From CAZFDT01 sp964518335 (GTDB lineage: Bacteria; Planctomycetota; Phycisphaerae; Phycisphaerales; Phycisphaeraceae): a DNA stretch of 64,000 nt. Positions 61,125-64,000 of the stretch are shown here, piece by piece. Position 1 is the first letter of the stretch; each line of letters begins with the position of its first letter. The translations under genes were made by a program, and so were the position numbers. The stretch covers positions 5,132 to 69,131 of the forward strand of contig CAZFDT010000023.1 of NCBI GenBank assembly GCA_964518335.1, given 5' to 3'. The notes beneath the pieces were generated by a model. It searched no databases. It was given only the letters and a program-made list of their open reading frames with translations, and was not told the DNA's origin.

Positions 61125-62702
61125 TTATGGGGCGTTGCTCTTGCCCTGCGCCGTCGCCGGGGCGTCCGAGAATTGCAGCAGCACCAGCAGCGCCCGGTGG
61201 AACTGCTGCACCTGCGCCACGCGGCAGTCGGCCCGCGCCGCGGCCAGCTCCGCCGCCAGCTCCGGCGGCATGTCCTCGTCGGACCACACCATCACCACCA
61301 GCCACACGCGCCCGCCGTCGCCCGCCGCCGCCCGCAGCCGGCCGACGATCTGCTGGGGCTCGTCCAGCAGGTTCACGTGGACCCCGCGATGCCGGTGCGG
61401 GTAGTACCAGCGGAAGTTGGCGCTGACGTTGAGCTGCTCGACGGGATGGTTGCGGTACGAGCCGAACGCCAGTACGTCGCCGGGCTGGGCCTGCTGGGCG
61501 AGGTAGCCCGCCGCTTCCCGCCACTGGTCCTTGAGCGTGTGCGTGTGCAGCGTCCAGACCGAGCCGCTGACAGCCACGAGCAGCGCCGCCGTCGCCGCCG
61601 CCGGGGGCAGCACCCGCCGCGCCGCCACCATCGCCGCGCCGATGAGCAGGAACATCGCCGGGGCCGTGGCGATCAGGTACCGGTCCACGTACATGGGCTT
61701 GACCTGCGACACGGCCGCCATCGCCAGCAGGGGCAGGAGCCACCAGCAGGCCAGGAGGACGACCGCGTCGTAACTGCGCGCGGCCATGCGGACGGTGCGT
61801 CGGGGCCATTGCAGCAAATCGGCGACCCATCGCCGCCCGCCGCGCTGCCACGCCCACCACGCCAAGGCCGTCGCCGCCGTCGCCACCCCCGCCGCCAGCG
61901 CCGCCGGCGGCGTGTGCCGCTGGGCCAGGAACAGCATGTGCAACGTCGTCTTCACCGGCGCCCACCACGGCGGGGGCACGTACCACGTCGTCGAAGGACC
62001 CGTCGCCTTCACGTCCGCCACCATCCACATCATCGGGACGACCAGGCCCGGAATCAGCCCCACGCCGATGCACGCCAGCGCCGCCACGTAACCCCGCCTC
62101 GCCGTCGGCGGCAGCCGTCGCCACAGCAGCAGCACCGCCCCGGCCGTCGCCGCGATCGTGAACACCGCAAAATACTGGGCGTAATACGCCAGCACACTGA
62201 ACACGGCGAACGTCGCAAAGCTCGTCCACCGCGGCCGCCGCAACGCCCCCGCCAGCCCGTACAGCGACGCCAGCGACATCACCAGGTACAGCGCGTAATA
62301 GCGGTGCTCCTGGCTGTAGTGAATCTGGAACGCCGACGCCGCCATCAGCGTCGCCCCGATCAGCGCCGCCCGACGGTCCAGCAGCCGCAGCCCCAGCAGG
62401 TACGTCAGCACCACCGCCGCCAGCCCCAGCGTCGCCGACAGCGACCGCAGCGCCCAATCGCTCGTGCCCATCACCTGCGACCACGTCCACGCCACGCCCA
62501 GGTAGAGCGGCGGCCGACCCTTGACGATCTCCATCAGCATGGGCTGGGCGCTGCCGGTGGTCATCCGCGCCATGATCAGCTCGTCGTACCACAGGCTCTC
62601 GCGGCCCAGCCCGGCGAAGCGCAGCGCCGCGGCGACCAGCACGATCGCCACGATCGGCACAAGCCTCCCCATCGTGATGCGATCGCGAGTCCCTGGCGGC
62701 AT
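61125..62702 (-). CDS. GT39-type (PMT/ArnT-like) membrane glycosyltransferase
   Basis: About eleven transmembrane segments follow an N-terminal basic region, with the first periplasmic loop holding LRFAGLGRESLWYDEL, the DE-type catalytic segment of GT39/ArnT-like dolichyl- or polyprenyl-phosphate-sugar transferases. The C-terminal soluble domain is polar. Such enzymes add sugars to lipids or proteins on the outer face of the membrane. Start is uncertain: ATG 62702 with AGAAG six bases upstream is used; 62735 and 62672 are alternatives. It is divergent from the beta-helix gene. Confidence 0.82.
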   Translation of the reverse strand: MPPGTRDRITMGRLVPIVAIVLVAAALRFAGLGRESLWYDELIMARMTTGSAQPMLMEIVKGRPPLYLGVAWTWSQVMGTSDWALRSLSATLGLAAVVLTYLLGLRLLDRRAALIGATLMAASAFQIHYSQEHRYYALYLVMSLASLYGLAGALRRPRWTSFATFAVFSVLAYYAQYFAVFTIAATAGAVLLLWRRLPPTARRGYVAALACIGVGLIPGLVVPMMWMVADVKATGPSTTWYVPPPWWAPVKTTLHMLFLAQRHTPPAALAAGVATAATALAWWAWQRGGRRWVADLLQWPRRTVRMAARSYDAVVLLACWWLLPLLAMAAVSQVKPMYVDRYLIATAPAMFLLIGAAMVAARRVLPPAAATAALLVAVSGSVWTLHTHTLKDQWREAAGYLAQQAQPGDVLAFGSYRNHPVEQLNVSANFRWYYPHRHRGVHVNLLDEPQQIVGRLRAAAGDGGRVWLVVMVWSDEDMPPELAAELAAARADCRVAQVQQFHRALLVLLQFSDAPATAQGKSNAP

Positions 62703-62820
62703 AGCATCTTCTGTATCGGCTGCTGGCCTGCCCATGCGCGGGGCCACTTCCCAGGGCGAAGGTTGAACCTTTGTCCCCGCTGGGGTCGATAACCCATGGG
62801 TCAGGCACAGGGGAGCCGCC

Positions 62821-63900
62821 ATGCGGGTTCGGCCGATCGCATCCCGGTTTACTGCTATCGCCGTCGCCGCGTTGGTCCTGGCGTCGGCCCAGCCCCTCTG
62901 TGCCGCCGGCAAGCGCACCAACCCACGCCGATACCTCCCACCCACTTACGCCGCCGCCATCGAGCTCGACGGCGTCCACGGCCGCACCATCCGCGGCCTC
63001 AAAATCGTCGCCGACCATTCCATCGTCCTCGACCGCTGCAGCGATATCACCATCATCGCCTGCGACGTGCGCTCGATCGTGCTGACCAACTGCGACGACA
63101 TCCGCATCGTCAACAGCTTCATCCGCAACAGCCGCCACGTCGGCGTCGAGATCGAGCGCTGCGCCGGCGTGCTGGTGCAGGGCAACCGCATCGAGAAGGT
63201 GAGCACGGGCGTCTATGCCCTGCAGAGCCAGGGGGTGCAGGTCGTCGGCAACTTCGTGCAGGACGTGCGCGGCCCGCTGCCCCGAGGCCAGATGGTCCAG
63301 TTCGACAAAGTCACCGGCCCCGACAACGTCATCGCTGACAACTACGCCCGCAACCGCTTCGGCCGCTCGCGCGTCGAGGACGTCATCAGCCTCTACCAGT
63401 CCGCCGGCACGCCCGACTCGCCCATCGTCGTCGCCGCCAACTACATCGCCGGCGACCCGCGCCGCGGCTCCGAAGGCATGAGCCGATCCGGCTCGGGCAT
63501 CATGCTCGGCGACGGCGGCGGCGCGTTCGTCCACTGCTACGACAACGTCCTGGTCAACCCCGGCCAGGTCGGCATCGGCGTCGCCGGTGGATACCTCATC
63601 GCCGTCGAAAACAACGTCATCCTCAGCCACGCCAGCAACGTCGCCAACGTCGGGCTCTACCTCTGGAATCAGAGCGACAGCCCCGGCGGCGACATCACCG
63701 TCACCGGCAACCAGATCGCCTGGCGCGACCGACGCGGCCGGAGCAACCCCTACTGGGACGGCGGCGGCTTCTGGCCCATCGAGGTCTTCGACAACCACTT
63801 CAACGTCGCCAACCTCCTCGACCCTGTCCCGAGACCACCCTCGGCCGCACCCCGGCCGCCCCGGCCCTTCGGCAAGAATCCCCAGTTCCCCTGGCGCTGA
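62821..63900 (+). CDS. Secreted right-handed parallel beta-helix protein (359 aa)
   Basis: A signal peptide (AIAVAALVLASAQPLCAAG, cleaved near residue 28) is followed by repeated short strands with the spacing of a right-handed beta helix: SIVLDRCSDITIIACDVRSIVLTNC, then VLVQGNRIEKVSTGVYA and several more coils with Asn/Asp-rich turns. Such folds are found in polysaccharide lyases, epimerases and phage-type depolymerases; no catalytic set is recognised. GGGGAG lies just upstream of ATG 62821. It may modify or degrade the exported polysaccharide made by this locus. The C-terminal end is Pro/Arg-rich. Confidence 0.85.
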   Translation: MRVRPIASRFTAIAVAALVLASAQPLCAAGKRTNPRRYLPPTYAAAIELDGVHGRTIRGLKIVADHSIVLDRCSDITIIACDVRSIVLTNCDDIRIVNSFIRNSRHVGVEIERCAGVLVQGNRIEKVSTGVYALQSQGVQVVGNFVQDVRGPLPRGQMVQFDKVTGPDNVIADNYARNRFGRSRVEDVISLYQSAGTPDSPIVVAANYIAGDPRRGSEGMSRSGSGIMLGDGGGAFVHCYDNVLVNPGQVGIGVAGGYLIAVENNVILSHASNVANVGLYLWNQSDSPGGDITVTGNQIAWRDRRGRSNPYWDGGGFWPIEVFDNHFNVANLLDPVPRPPSAAPRPPRPFGKNPQFPWR

Positions 63901-64000
63901 GCCCAGCGGCAGCGACCCGCCGCGGAGCGTCTGACGCCGCGAGGCGAGCAGCGTCGTCGCGGCCTTGCGGATCGTTTCGACATCGACGGGTTCGTTCGAC

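Noticed and set aside
59809..63798. Very long open frame on the minus strand across the Wzz, GT39 and beta-helix genes
   Set aside because: It crosses three well-supported genes in the wrong frame or strand, is Arg/Ala/Gly-rich, and matches no family; open frames of this kind are expected opposite GC-rich genes.
63901..64000. C-terminal part of a minus-strand gene at the right edge
   Set aside because: One minus-strand frame reads plausibly for about 35 residues but has no stop near the beta-helix gene and simply continues as an antisense frame, so no gene end can be placed.

Overview
This is GC-rich chromosomal DNA (roughly two-thirds G+C by eye) from a Gram-negative-type bacterium, most likely a member of the Planctomycetota and perhaps of the Phycisphaerae. 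The evidence is an H-X9-DG pseudopilin with a prepilin leader, SecD and SecF fused with a long insert in the SecD half, a PilB/PilT/PilC cluster with several pseudopilins, LptE (so an outer membrane), and a DUF4038 glycoside hydrolase. The phylum call is inference from gene content only. I see no rRNA or tRNA gene, no CRISPR array, no prophage and no transposase.

Layout. 1-14983 (minus): a type IV pilus / type II secretion locus read from pilB2 through pilT, pilB1, pilC, five prepilin-like proteins and a GspK-like minor pilin, ending in a truncated zinc-ribbon protein. 15128-20830: a lipoprotein, a four-helix-bundle S23 gene inside an inverted repeat element, nadB, a THUMP-like methyltransferase, then on the minus strand a DUF4198 protein, an H-X9-DG pseudopilin and a small cysteine-containing protein. 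20916-25436 (minus): an envelope block with a TPR/BamD-like protein, lptE, ftsH, and an overlapping small-protein/nucleotidyltransferase pair. 25596-33217: atpC, mrdA, rodA and rsmG, then an SDR (minus), a VWA protein and a metallo-hydrolase. 33242-37688: ilvD, a P-loop kinase, a DUF4038 hydrolase and a degenerate metallo-beta-lactamase-fold protein. 37814-44768: tgt, yajC, secDF and a K+/H+ antiporter. 44911-47080 (minus): a small membrane protein and a kinase-fold protein. 47579-63900: an exopolysaccharide locus with initiating phosphoglycosyltransferase, WecG-type transferase, flippase-GT2 fusion, O-antigen polymerase/ligase, GT4, nucleotidyltransferase, epimerase, aminotransferase and deacetylase, then on the minus strand a Wzz/tyrosine-kinase-like protein and a GT39 enzyme, and finally a secreted beta-helix protein.

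The most unusual feature is a scattered family of short tandem repeats with a 7-bp (once 8-bp) period, mostly arranged as two complementary arms around a small loop. Copies lie in gaps between operon genes (pilC/pilB1, pilT/pilB2, mrdA/rodA, rodA/rsmG, yajC/secDF), one lies in frame inside the zinc site of tgt, and the 8-bp version brackets an S23-type four-helix-bundle gene. The word differs from locus to locus but the architecture recurs. I read this as a possible undescribed dispersed hairpin element, with the S23 copy as its largest version; mobility is inference. A separate REP-like hairpin is translated as part of the LptE signal peptide, and the 9-mer GCTGCAGTG is strongly over-represented.
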